Assembly: GCA_964019425.1 (NCBI GenBank)
Contig: OZ025813.1
Span: 868,001-932,000 of the forward strand
Direction of reading: 5' to 3'
Length of the DNA stretch: 64,000 nt
Origin: Flectonema sp. DT1601
Taxonomy: Eukaryota; Euglenozoa; Diplonemea; Diplonemida; Diplonemidae
Below the pieces are notes generated by a model. The model did not search any database. It was not told the origin of the DNA and saw only the letters and a list, made by a program, of their open reading frames with translations. A program made the position numbers and the translations under genes. Shown piece after piece: positions 50,556 to 60,858 of the stretch; positions within the stretch are counted from its first letter, which is position 1; every line of letters starts with the position of its first letter.

Positions 50556-51582
50556 TATGTTTCAGGTAATTCAATTCACTACAACTGTTATTATATCCCA
50601 GTATCAAAGTTGCCCCTTCTATTATCCTTTTCCAAGGATATACCAACTGGTTCTTGGCGTAGTCTCGAACGTCGTTATAAGGCAAGCAGCTGTATGGCAT
50701 AGAAAGTATCTTTTTTTTCTCTTTTTTTTTCGTTCCCTCACGTAATTCTTTTTTCTTCCCTTCTCTCTCTGTTGTTCTTTTCTTTTAAATCTTAAACTTA
50801 AAGTTTCTTCGGTTATTTAAAAAGTTTCGATTTTTTTGTTATGTTTGTTTGTTTTCTTCTCGGTGGCTGACAATGAAATACTGTGTTCAGTACCACAACC
50901 ATCCTAATAAGATTAGGTCTACTTACGTTGCTGGTACCTTGTAGTTCATGGAGTTTACCCGATACTCCTTGGATTGCTGTATCAGAGATGCGAATGAAAT
51001 GACTTTTTTATCTGTTTACTCGCATAGTCCGAAGTAGTCCTATTTTATAAAAAGTGTTTTACGTTTCGTACTAATAGTAGTTTCGTTTTTCAATTATTTG
51101 GTCGCAACGAGGCGTTTTCTTCTGTCTTCGCCATTTTTTTTATTTACACCCTTTTTTTTTTTTTTTTTTTTGTATAATTGTTGTTTGAATCAGTCTATTG
51201 GTTGATTTTATTTTTGTGTCTTTTTTTTTTTTTCTCTTCTTCTTATCATCGTTTGACCTGATTGTCGAACAATGAAAAGGTCCGATTCTGATTCAAATCA
51301 TTTTGATTACCGATGATAACTCTCATCAGGAGCGTAGCTTCTGACTCTCCGCAAGTTGTTGGCAGACTGGCTTACGCCAGTTCAATGCCACCTCATGTTT
51401 GTTTTCAAGTTACTGTTTTACAGTATTCTGTTGATAATGCCTGATGCTCTTTAGTTCGCTGTATCAGCGATGCACAGTATGCCATGTATTGGACTTCCTT
51501 ATCTATCTAATGGGACAGTGATAGTATTCTGGAATACTTTTTGTGTTTATTTCATGTTCACAATCAAAAGGTTGAGCACAAC
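50556..51582. other. Intergenic region with hairpins and the 67-nt element
   Basis: No gene. T runs near 51153-51170 and 51223-51234. A perfect hairpin ACTGGC-TTAC-GCCAGT lies at 51366-51381 and a smaller GATGA-TAACTC-TCATC at 51312-51327. The second copy of the 67-nt element lies at 51443-51509, close to the next gene. ATGGGACAG near 51518 is an acceptor candidate. Confidence 0.55.
51443..51509 (+). repeat. 67-nt conserved non-coding element, copy 2
   Basis: Matches 30988-31054 with about three substitutions. The first hairpin (CGCTG-TAT-CAGCG) is intact; the second loses one pair (TGCA to TGCC). It lies about 75 nt before the start codon of the SPRY gene, so here it would be in or just upstream of a 5' leader. 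Confidence 0.75.
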
Positions 51583-53751
51583 ATGGACAGCAGTGAGATA
51601 CTCTCTCCACTTCGTGATCGGGCTGTGTCAGTCCTTGGAGGTAAGTCGCAAGTCTTCGCAGAAATACTCCTGGAAACAGACAACGAAGAGCAATACACAA
51701 GAGGGTATTCTCCACAAGAAGGAAATGCTATAACAGGTTTGGTATATAATGAGGACGAGTGTCTAATTCTGAGAGCAGGTTTTTTAGAAAGGCATCTTGA
51801 GAACGCTGAGGAAACAACAGAGAAGACAGTGCTACATGAAAGCAAGCTATTCAGAGAAGGTTCGTACTTTACATTCGATACGAAAACACCAGCTGGACCC
51901 GACCAACGAGAGAGAATTCAACTTCTTGACAATGCACGGAAGGCAATTGTTGGAGAGAATGAAGTAGACAAGACAATTATTGGTGAGGAGGGTTTCAGTA
52001 GCGGATTTCACTGTTGGACATTAGAGTGCTCACCTCTGAGCGAGATAGCTGTCGGTATTACATCGTTAGTGGGGGTGAGTACACTTGCAGACGCTAGTCC
52101 TATCGTTCTTCTTAAAAAGCAATCCGACAACCGAAGTTACAAATTCTTTTCACAGCGACAAAGTGGACTCCCTGACGAAGTTGACGACCTTATCGCACCA
52201 ATAGCTGACAATGAAACGAATATTGTTTCTGTTTCTATTGACTTCACCTCCAAACTAATAACATTCTTTGTAGACGCGACGCTTATTGGTATTATTCCAG
52301 TGTCGGAGTTGGCTGGATCTCAAACACTTTATTGTTCATTACGATCTGGTAGTTCTGTGGTATTAATTCATGAATTGCCATGTTGCTATCTTCCTTTGGT
52401 TAATGTTTCTTCGACGTTGTTGGCGAGTTCAGATTTATCTCATAGAGTTCGTTCACCAATGCTGTCTTCAGATATTATAGCAGGAAATCCATATTCCAGG
52501 TGGGGTAGTAATCCTGGATTTGGAATAGACTCAACGTTTACCTTTCCTCTTGGTCTTGTTCATGATGGTAACGGAAATTATTTTATAGGAGATCGAAATG
52601 TCATTCGGGTCTTGAACACAAAACAAAACCCACCCACCGTATCTAACCAGGTGGTGTACTATATCTCTAACGCAGCTGCTAAGGAAGTATTAGTCGCTGA
52701 TTTCATTAATGTTTTGTACTACGATGAAATTGAAGGAGAAGGGATTTTAACAATATTTGACAATGAAAATCAATCACTTCTCGATGTAAAGATATCTGAC
52801 TGGACCATCAGTAAGGAATACGATTTGACGGAGTTCTTTAATGATCAGCAGTCTGGTAGTGTTCTCTGTGATATTTTAAATGAAATTCGAACGTATGATG
52901 TTGCGAACGGATGTTTTGGAACAACGATCGCCTCAACTCACAGATCAATAGAGTTAGTTAGGTCTTCGTCTGATGATCTTAATAGTGGAATGTTTTGTTT
53001 CGGTGTTCAAGGGTTTGCTAAAATAGGTGAATGGTGTTTTGTAACGATTCCTTCTTTAGCTTTACTCGTTGCTGTACCTCCTTCGGGAAAACCATATCCG
53101 ATTCTTGGAGTTAGAGAGACTCGAGGTTATAATTTCGGATGGGGGTCATCGTGTCTGCTTCACTCTCCAACATCAATTGTTTCGTTTGTTGATAAGATGC
53201 AAAAGGATCATCACCTATTCATAACAGACACAGGTAATAACTCAATCGTTAATGTCAGACTTCGATTCTTTGATGGAACCTACGACGCCCATGCTACACC
53301 ATTCACTATTAAAGTCTCACTAGAAGGATCTGGATTCACCATAACAGAACTATCAATTCCATACGGAGTACAACTTACAACTGAGGTAACAGGTCATTTC
53401 TTAGTAGTCGCTGAAGTTGAATATCAGAGAATTTGGAAAATCGGACCCCTTCAAATCACTGCAGCGGAAACAACGGAAGCCGACCTTTGGCAATATTTTG
53501 GGAAATGGATGCTTGAGGATGTTGTTACCAACTCTCTTCTTAGATGTGATTCTTTCTCATCTTATATATCGTCTTCAGGAGTTTTACATGATTGTGAATC
53601 ACGGTCTCGAATAGAATCATTTTTCATAGATCTGATTGAGTCAGCTGACCGACAACAACAATATCAGTTTTTGTCTTCACTAAAACAATACATCTGCGAT
53701 GGAATTGATCTACCAGAAGATACACTTTCGATTATAGATTCTTGCGATTAA
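51583..53751 (+). CDS. SPRY-like plus NHL/beta-propeller-like protein
   Basis: A 722-residue single-exon protein. Residues about 130-265 look like a SPRY/B30.2 beta-sandwich: GFSSGFHCWTLECSPLSEIAVGITS near the start, and a strand pair IVSVSIDFTSKLITFFVDATL. From about 310 to 630 are strands with NHL-type features (FTFPLGLVHDGNGNYFIGDRN and LFITDTGNNSIVNVRL), suggesting a beta-propeller. The C-terminal 100 residues are helical. SPRY and NHL domains bind proteins or RNA and often sit with E3 ligases, but no RING or B-box is present here. ATG 51583 is used because the frame upstream begins with TTG. Function not assignable. Confidence 0.68.
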   Translation: MDSSEILSPLRDRAVSVLGGKSQVFAEILLETDNEEQYTRGYSPQEGNAITGLVYNEDECLILRAGFLERHLENAEETTEKTVLHESKLFREGSYFTFDTKTPAGPDQRERIQLLDNARKAIVGENEVDKTIIGEEGFSSGFHCWTLECSPLSEIAVGITSLVGVSTLADASPIVLLKKQSDNRSYKFFSQRQSGLPDEVDDLIAPIADNETNIVSVSIDFTSKLITFFVDATLIGIIPVSELAGSQTLYCSLRSGSSVVLIHELPCCYLPLVNVSSTLLASSDLSHRVRSPMLSSDIIAGNPYSRWGSNPGFGIDSTFTFPLGLVHDGNGNYFIGDRNVIRVLNTKQNPPTVSNQVVYYISNAAAKEVLVADFINVLYYDEIEGEGILTIFDNENQSLLDVKISDWTISKEYDLTEFFNDQQSGSVLCDILNEIRTYDVANGCFGTTIASTHRSIELVRSSSDDLNSGMFCFGVQGFAKIGEWCFVTIPSLALLVAVPPSGKPYPILGVRETRGYNFGWGSSCLLHSPTSIVSFVDKMQKDHHLFITDTGNNSIVNVRLRFFDGTYDAHATPFTIKVSLEGSGFTITELSIPYGVQLTTEVTGHFLVVAEVEYQRIWKIGPLQITAAETTEADLWQYFGKWMLEDVVTNSLLRCDSFSSYISSSGVLHDCESRSRIESFFIDLIESADRQQQYQFLSSLKQYICDGIDLPEDTLSIIDSCD

Positions 53752-53827
53752 AAAAAAATTCAAATCAAGTTCAGTTACACACTTTTTTTTTTTATTAATT
53801 CAAATTTTTTTCGATAAAAACTCGAAA

Positions 53828-55477
53828 ATGAGATTAGAAATTTCCTGTTATAATAATATTCATCACCAGGTAACATTTAATATGCGAATCGACAGCATTC
53901 GAAATTCGCTTTTCTTACGGAAAGGTGATCGAGACAGTCATCCATTCGGAGGTCTTGTCATACGAAGGAGTTCAACAATCGGACATGCAAAACAGCAATT
54001 GCACCAATGTGGTGAACATAAGTTGGATTTGAGTAATTATTTAGTTGCTGATGATGGAATGATTGAGTTGGTTGGAAAAGATGAACAACTTGAATTCAAA
54101 ACAACCGAATTAGACATCAGTTGGAACCATTTAACAGATAAATGTTGTGAAGCTGTTATTCAATTAATTTCAAGGTGTCCTAATTTAACGACACTCAGGG
54201 CAGCTAACAATCAGTTCAGCAGTAACGGAATCACCATCATCTGTAAAGGAATTCTAAAAATGCTGATGCAAGGAGTCGGAAAGCTTAACTCAGTCTATCT
54301 CGGAGCTGAACACCTCACTAACACAACTGTCATTGAACTAGAAACAATGCTACATGGAAGATGGCAAAGAAGTAGAGTTGCAGCTGATAGAGAACTTTAT
54401 TGTGAACTACACACTGCCTACAAAGCTCATACTGACTGGGAAATAGAAATGCATGAGGAACGTATCACACTTGCAGACAGAGAAACCAGAAGTCGTCAAG
54501 ACATAGAGACAGCTCATGTCAACGGCTTGCGATTATTTATTAAAAGACGAAATGAATGGATGCAAGAGGAACGTAGTAGACTCCAGAGTGAAGAGATAAT
54601 AATGAATCAAACAAAACAATACGAACGACGTGATACGGAAGATGATGAGGGCTGTGAACGCGAACAGATTGAAAGAATGTTTGAAACTGAACGAAAACAT
54701 CTCTTATTCGCTGAGGAAAACAGCAGACGAAAGCTCAGTGTCCTGGTACAGCATCGCCAAAAACAAAAACAATTAGTATTATTATTAAATGAATTCAGGG
54801 AGAAGGTTGCTCGGACGGAACAAAAGCAACGATCAGACCTCTCCCTTCGCTTTAAAAAAGGAAAGGTTCAGACCAGTGGAAAGGAACGCCGCAGTATTGG
54901 AAACTCTGAACGCCATCGAAGAGACCAAATCTCTAAAAGTCAAGAAGACACTCGCAAGCAACTACTCAAACAATACCGCACTGGCAAGAGTGGCATTCAA
55001 AAGGAACTTGCTCCTAAGAACAAGAGAACTGATATTCCTTACTTAGAAGTACGAGGTCGATCTGAAATTATCAGCGAAGAGCAACACGAGCGCAGGAATA
55101 CTATCGAAGAAGCAAAGAACTGCCGCAAACGAGCCCGTGAAATGACATTCACAGTAGATAAGAAACCACTTGGAATCCTTCGAGTCTTAGAGAGAAAGGA
55201 AGCGTACTGCCGTCTTGATATTCAAGACCAACAAGAGGCTGAGAGACACCAATGTAATATTGGTTATCTAATGGACATTCCTGGCCTTCATGGACAGGAA
55301 CATATATCCGCAATGGAAAAACTAAAGCAACAACAGGCCGAAGAGTTCTCTGCCAGAGCACGAAACCGTTCGCTTATGCAAATGGACGATCTGTCTGTTC
55401 TTCACTTTGATGCTTACAATATAAATAATCTTCAATTTAGTGAAGGAATATCTTCGTTTGTTAACATTCCACGTTGA
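53828..55477 (+). CDS. LRR plus long coiled-coil protein
   Basis: A 549-residue single-exon protein. Residues about 60-175 hold leucine-rich segments of the ribonuclease-inhibitor style (FKTTELDISWNHLTDKCCEA, LTTLRAANNQFSSNGI, LNSVYLGAEHLTNTTV). Residues about 180-500 are highly charged coiled coil, rich in Glu, Arg and Gln. The N-terminal 50 residues are beta-rich. LRR plus coiled coil is common in flagellar and cytoskeletal proteins, and the next genes include vasohibin, but this is only context. The start follows a T-rich tract directly upstream; no clear AG acceptor lies near. Gene name not assignable. Confidence 0.7.
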   Translation: MRLEISCYNNIHHQVTFNMRIDSIRNSLFLRKGDRDSHPFGGLVIRRSSTIGHAKQQLHQCGEHKLDLSNYLVADDGMIELVGKDEQLEFKTTELDISWNHLTDKCCEAVIQLISRCPNLTTLRAANNQFSSNGITIICKGILKMLMQGVGKLNSVYLGAEHLTNTTVIELETMLHGRWQRSRVAADRELYCELHTAYKAHTDWEIEMHEERITLADRETRSRQDIETAHVNGLRLFIKRRNEWMQEERSRLQSEEIIMNQTKQYERRDTEDDEGCEREQIERMFETERKHLLFAEENSRRKLSVLVQHRQKQKQLVLLLNEFREKVARTEQKQRSDLSLRFKKGKVQTSGKERRSIGNSERHRRDQISKSQEDTRKQLLKQYRTGKSGIQKELAPKNKRTDIPYLEVRGRSEIISEEQHERRNTIEEAKNCRKRAREMTFTVDKKPLGILRVLERKEAYCRLDIQDQQEAERHQCNIGYLMDIPGLHGQEHISAMEKLKQQQAEEFSARARNRSLMQMDDLSVLHFDAYNINNLQFSEGISSFVNIPR

Positions 55478-55639
55478 CAGATGACTCAATTGTTTCGCTT
55501 TTTTTCAGACCCCTCACTAACCTGGTCAAAAAAAAAAAAAAAAAAAATGTTATGTTTCTATTTGTTATGCGCTGACCGCGTGAAATATTTTTTTTGCCAT
55601 TTTTTTTTTTTTTTTGTCTTATATCAAAGTAAATCATTT

Positions 55640-57412
55640 ATGGTATTTTCTTCAAAGAAACCCAACCTACACAGCATGGATATCCAATCGGGGGCTACTG
55701 AAGTTCTGTCACAAAGAACTAGTCAGGCTTCAGTAGAAGGAGTTCACAATACTGACTGTGGATCTTCTTATGAAGTATTTACGGGTACGGATATGCACAT
55801 TTCATATAAAATAGTGGTTGATGCCGATAAGGAAGAAAGAGAAAAAGTTAAAAACATTATAAAAAATACTTTTCAAATTGTTGACGACGATCTCAACAAC
55901 TGGAACGAGTATTCCCTGATATCGAAATATAATAAAACTGAAATTGGAAGTTCAATCGAAATATCTCATTCACTGAGAGAGCTTTTACTCTTATCTGACG
56001 AAGTTTATAAGAAAACAAAAGGACTGTTTGATCCAACAAAAAACGGATGTTGGACGTCACCAAAATTAACAACGAATCTCGATTCGATCATTCTTACTAA
56101 AGTATCTGATGCAGAGATTGATTTATGTGGGATTTCAAAGGGATACGCTGTGGATATGGTTACAGCAGGACTACTCCAAGAGGGATTCACTGACTGCTAT
56201 ATCGAATGGGGAGGTGATATAAAAACGATTGGAAGTTGGAACGTCTCTATAAAAGATGAAAAAGATGGAATTCTTGGAAAAATTGTAGCCACGGACATGG
56301 CTGTCGCGACATCAGGTCGAGGTCGATCAACACACAAATTTAACAAAATCAACAATAGAATTCAAACAGCCTCTTGCTTACACTCTCAATGTGCTATCGC
56401 TGATGCAATGGCAACAGCGATGATGTTCGACGATTGTTCATTTTGTGAAGACAGATTGTTATATTCAATAGATAGCCCTGATAGTAATCCTTCAGTGAAG
56501 ACATCAGGATTGTATCAGTCACAGTTTGGTAAGAATTTAACAAAACACCCTCACTGTCGCGACTTATTAAAATCTATTCCTCACCATCTGGTGAGACTAC
56601 GTCTCAAAGATGAAGAACCAATTACAGTGAGCAGTGTTGTTGCTATTGCTGGTACCACTTTAGTGTTTCTTTCGCTAATGCGAGGATCAATTATTTCTAA
56701 AAATATCATCGTCGGATGTGAATTGAAAATGCAACAGCACACAACACCAGAACTTATCACAATTCGGGTTGTTGACATCCGTCATATCGGAGATCATGTA
56801 GCAGTCTGGTGTACCTTACCGATAGATTTAAAAACCGACAAGTTCAATACCGTCTCAGTTCGACAACGTTCTCTAATATCCCCGATTCCAAAAGTAATGG
56901 GATTCTTCATTGATAGCATGGCACTTTTATATTGTAATAACCAGTTTGTAAAAGTTTCTGGTGTTCGGTTACACAGCCAAGCACCCTACTTGGTTAGTGT
57001 TGTGTGCGCAAATGGTAGTATTAAAAAAAACGATAAAATTACTGTATACATCCTTGACGCTGCCCATTATAAGTACGTGAAGGGTGATTGTGATAATATT
57101 AAAAAACTAAAAGCGGATGACGGAATTGTGATTCCACTTGAACATGGTCATGTGAAGGGAGTTGTTACTGAAGTTCATCGCTCTGTTTTATTTATTGAAA
57201 TTGCTTCTAGTTGCTCACTGTCTCGCTGTTCATCTTCAGTATTGCTATACGACTCGAACTATAAGCAAGTTAGTCTTCCTGTTCCTATGTTGATGCACCC
57301 ACTTTGGATTTGTTTCAAAGGTATTATTGTTTTAAGTTTAGCGTTTGCGTTATTCACATGGTGGGTGGTGGAACCCCAAATGATTGATTTCACTGACAGT
57401 TTAGCAAAATGA
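55640..57412 (+). CDS. ApbE-type flavin transferase fused to a membrane-anchored domain
   Basis: From ATG 55640 the protein has 590 residues. About 40-285 match ApbE (FAD:protein FMN transferase), which attaches FMN to Thr/Ser of target proteins using Mg2+: GLFDPTKNG, DLCGISKGYAVD, WGGD, VATSGRG and the metal-site CAIADAMATAMM. The second half is unlike bacterial ApbE: a hydrophobic segment (VVAIAGTTLVFLSLM), about 200 beta-rich residues, and a C-terminal transmembrane helix (GIIVLSLAFALFTWWVV). The start is uncertain. In-frame ATGs lie at 55547, after an A run, which would add a Phe-rich signal-anchor-like segment coded by a T run, and at 55676 right after ACACAG. Acceptor GCTTTTTTTCAG ends at 55508. 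Confidence 0.8.
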   Translation: MVFSSKKPNLHSMDIQSGATEVLSQRTSQASVEGVHNTDCGSSYEVFTGTDMHISYKIVVDADKEEREKVKNIIKNTFQIVDDDLNNWNEYSLISKYNKTEIGSSIEISHSLRELLLLSDEVYKKTKGLFDPTKNGCWTSPKLTTNLDSIILTKVSDAEIDLCGISKGYAVDMVTAGLLQEGFTDCYIEWGGDIKTIGSWNVSIKDEKDGILGKIVATDMAVATSGRGRSTHKFNKINNRIQTASCLHSQCAIADAMATAMMFDDCSFCEDRLLYSIDSPDSNPSVKTSGLYQSQFGKNLTKHPHCRDLLKSIPHHLVRLRLKDEEPITVSSVVAIAGTTLVFLSLMRGSIISKNIIVGCELKMQQHTTPELITIRVVDIRHIGDHVAVWCTLPIDLKTDKFNTVSVRQRSLISPIPKVMGFFIDSMALLYCNNQFVKVSGVRLHSQAPYLVSVVCANGSIKKNDKITVYILDAAHYKYVKGDCDNIKKLKADDGIVIPLEHGHVKGVVTEVHRSVLFIEIASSCSLSRCSSSVLLYDSNYKQVSLPVPMLMHPLWICFKGIIVLSLAFALFTWWVVEPQMIDFTDSLAK

Positions 57413-57684
57413 GAAGTGTTTTTCTCACCCAAAACACGCAGTCTCATTGCTGTCGTTCTGTGTATGGTTAGTTAACAACCATCTCAATGGCTTTAGTACG
57501 ATTGGATATTTCTCTTATTATTGTTCTTCTTTGTCCGACGTTCGCTCATTCAGATTCTCTCTACTACTCTGATATATAAAAGGTCAGGGGATTCTTATAT
57601 CTGATTTATTTTATTTATTTATGTTTGGTCTATAAATCTATTGTAATCATTTTATTTAAAACAGTTGGATTGCGACCCCCCCCT

Positions 57685-58680
57685 ATGCGGATATTGGGAA
57701 TTCCGCTTACACAAGATGGAGTTACGGAACTGAAAACTGATTCAAACAACATCACCAATGATAGTAATAATGAAAAAGAAAAGACGACAGTTAAAGTGAA
57801 GCATCCGAAAGTGCCAAGAGCTGGTGCGAGGGGTGGGAAGTATCGAAGACCGATGGCGCAAAAACAAATGCCAAATACCGATCTAAGAGCAGTACAAGAA
57901 GCCATAGCAAATTATGAATACAATATGAATGGTCCAAGTTATAATGTCTGTAAGGATCGTCCTCTCGCGGAAATGTTTGAAACTGCCAGTGAGATCCTAA
58001 CACGACCACTCCAACCCATCCAATGCGTTGAAGCCGCTTTTGTTGGTCTTCGTCTCACTCAGGGAATTACTGACGTGATTCGATTTCCCATTTCATTTCA
58101 CTCAAAGAAATGGAAAAACGGATTCGGTCCCTTTTCAGATAAAATGAAAAATGGAACCCTCTCTGGGTTACCATCTCGATCACTGAGGAAAGACAAATAC
58201 GGCAACAGCCTGAAAGATGAAAAGGAAAGTGACGAGGACGCCTCAAAAGAGGATCCTACTGTAAAACCAGAGAAGGGATACGAAATAATAAATCATCTCG
58301 TTATTGGATTGTACCGAAGAGGTAGTTTTGGTGCTGTTGGGATCAGCAGACATTCTGGTTTGCACAGTAAACCAGTTACCTTTTGTAGCCTCGCAGATCT
58401 AATTTGGGACTACTCCCAACACTATCGGAATGATAAACAGCAGTTGTTGTCTGTTCGTCTTGGTGAAGCAATCAGTCATGGAGATCCTTCTCACTATACT
58501 CCAATTTGGAGAAAAATTGAAATCCGTCTTTCAAGATGGCACATCGCTGAACAGCGTCTGTACCAATATCAGGAGGACTTGATCGCCTCAACAAAGAGGC
58601 AATCAATAAGTAACTTAAATAGTAGTTGTGGTAACAATTCTTCATCACCCACAACTACTACTACAGCGACGTCAGTTTAG
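57685..58680 (+). CDS. VASH: Vasohibin (tubulin tyrosine carboxypeptidase)
   Basis: A 331-residue cysteine protease that removes the C-terminal Tyr of alpha-tubulin. The family triad is visible: C114 in PIQCVEA, H204 in INHLVIGLY and S221 in GISRHSG. The His-Ser spacing of 17 equals that in human VASH1 (H204, S221). Other family motifs are SYNVCKDRPLAEM, IRFPISF, GSFGAVGISR and KPVTFCSLADLIWDY. Between the Cys and His is an insert of about 55 Lys/Asp/Glu-rich residues not present in human VASH1. Kinetoplastids have single vasohibins, and the enzyme affects flagellar and cytoskeletal microtubules. Start chosen at ATG 57685, 20 nt after TTTAAAACAG; no ATG precedes it in frame. Animal VASH needs the partner SVBP; none is visible nearby. 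The tail is Ser/Thr-rich. Confidence 0.93.
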   Translation: MRILGIPLTQDGVTELKTDSNNITNDSNNEKEKTTVKVKHPKVPRAGARGGKYRRPMAQKQMPNTDLRAVQEAIANYEYNMNGPSYNVCKDRPLAEMFETASEILTRPLQPIQCVEAAFVGLRLTQGITDVIRFPISFHSKKWKNGFGPFSDKMKNGTLSGLPSRSLRKDKYGNSLKDEKESDEDASKEDPTVKPEKGYEIINHLVIGLYRRGSFGAVGISRHSGLHSKPVTFCSLADLIWDYSQHYRNDKQQLLSVRLGEAISHGDPSHYTPIWRKIEIRLSRWHIAEQRLYQYQEDLIASTKRQSISNLNSSCGNNSSSPTTTTTATSV

Positions 58681-60416
58681 AAACTGTTTTGATACTTTTT
58701 AAGTTCCATGGGTATTAGTGAAGAGAATTTCCAGCAAACCAGTTTAAATACCGGTTTTGGCAAATTTCGAGCACGACGCACAAAGCATACTCTCCCATGC
58801 TGACTCTTCCTTTTGCACACCTCGATATGTCTTTCGTTTGCTTGATTTGTTCTGATTCTTGTTTTGTAGGAATAGTGTTTCTCCCACTTGTGATAAGGAA
58901 TGAAAAAATACTTGTTCTGGATTTCTTTTCCTCCTCTCCTCAGTATCATGTTTCCCTTCCCTAGCATAAAATTGGGTCACGGCTCTGCGCTTGCCTGTTT
59001 TTTGTTTTGGCCGCAGTGTTCAAACCACAGGCAGCGGTAGTTTTGCGACAACAGACAAGAAATTAAATTCACAAACTACTTCCATAAACTCAAAGATTAA
59101 AAAAAAAAAAGAAAAATTACTCCATTGTGGCGAAAGCAGCATTCCTCCCCCCCTATTCACACCCCGCTTTTTCTTTTTTTTGGTTTACGTTTTTTTTGCT
59201 GCCCTTTTGCGGTTTTCTTTCTTATGTTTTACCCATAATGGGATATCTTACTTCCCGTTGTTATTTGTAATATCAGTTTCCTTTCCTCGTTAAAAAGGTA
59301 CTTTTAAAAGTATTTTTTTTTTACGATTCTTTTTTATTTTTTATCCATCCATTTTAATGCTCCGAGACAAAGTTGAACAAATGTTCATTTTAATTTTTTG
59401 CATTTTTTTGTTCTTTTTGTAAGGCTTTGACATATAATTTTTTTTTTTTTTTTTCAAATTTACGGTTTTTTTCAAACATCAAAAATAACTAATCATTTGT
59501 CTGTCTTTTGAAGAGATGATTTTTTATTTTTTTTTATTTTTGTTTTTGGCACCGACGAAGTCGGAGAAGAAACTATTCAGATAAAGAGCCGTTTATTTGG
59601 CTGTCTACGGTCGACAAAATATGAGGCTTTATCTGAATGGTTTTTTTTTTTTTTTTTTTTTTTCGTAGTAGTTGTTGTTTTCGATCTCACCAGACAGTAA
59701 TCGGTAATATCCAATCTCATTGACGCACTTTGAGTTGTGCTGTAGTTTAAATGACTACATCCCCGCCGTTTATATATTCTCCCCCTTTGTTGGGTTGTTC
59801 TTACATACAATCAAGAGAAGGATGTACTGATTTACATGTGCTACACTATTCCCTCCCTCCTGCCTGCCTTTATTGCGTTGTTACATTCCCGCGTTTTTTT
59901 TTTTTTAAAATATTTTCTTGACTCTACTCTTGTGGTAAAGGCAAGTAAAGCTAACGTCCTCTGCTATTGGAATCTTACAAGGCTCTGAATCGAGATTTGA
60001 TTTGTTTTTGGAAGTTTGGGGGGGCAATCCAAGAAAGAAAAAAAAAAGGAAGACCACAAGGTCACGAAAGTTAAAAGTGTCACATCAATTTTCGATAAAT
60101 GCTATGTTTGGTAGGTATTCGGGCAAGTCTTGTTCTTTTCCCTCAGTTTAAGGAAGTATCATTCCACTAGTTTTTTTTTTTTTTTTTTTAAATTTAGGAA
60201 AGCTACTTCGTCCTGTTGCTCAAAAAGTAATAATTACCCACCTGGAGTGGTGTTTTGCATTTCTTGTTTTCACGGACCTCATTAAATGGTCACATTCATT
60301 TACACTTTCGAAGTCGATCAATGAGGCCGATTAGCTATATTGAGTTATGTTCCCTTTTTTTCTTTCTTTCTTTTTATCAGTTAATTTAAAAAGAGTACGT
60401 CGTGATTTAAAATGAC

Positions 60417-60452
<36 letters not shown>

Positions 60453-60858
60453 TTTTCGAAGCGCGCGTGAAGATTGGTTGACTACTGTCTTTGACCAAGT
60501 CAGTGAAAAAACACTACGAGCTCCAAGGCCGTTGTTGTTGAAATCGGATGTTACAAAGAAAACAAAAAAAAAACCTTTTTGTGGATATTCATCTGAACCT
60601 TTATTACATTTACACCCATTCTTCCGTTCCTGTTTTTTTTGGTTGACTGAAAAGATTTATTTTCTTTTTTGTGAAATATTTAATTATCACAAAATCCCTT
60701 CCTACTAAAACAGGTTTTTAATGAACAGGTTTTGTAATTTTAATTATTTATTATTATTATTATTTTTTTCTTTTTCCAAGGAGTCGCTCACACCAAACAT
60801 AATATAAAATATAATATGTAATAATTCTTTATGATCTAACGGCTAAGAAACCGTTCAC
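58681..60858. other. 2.2-kb intergenic region with a dispersed repeat
   Basis: No gene supported. Contains copy C of the dispersed hairpin repeat, several T runs (59439-59454, 59641-59663, 60170-60190, 60422-60450) and GTTTTCCAAG-type acceptor candidates near 60780. One frame at 60412-60708 is built on a T run and is not believed. Confidence 0.55.
59549..59639 (+). repeat. Dispersed hairpin repeat, copy C (short form)
   Basis: GCACCGAC-GAA-GTCGG hairpin, AGAAGAAAC, then ATTCAGATAAAGAGCC and, about 40 nt later, GGCTTTATCTGAAT in inverted order. It is the cleanest copy but about 50 nt shorter inside than A and B. T-rich sequence precedes it and a T run follows. Confidence 0.75.
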
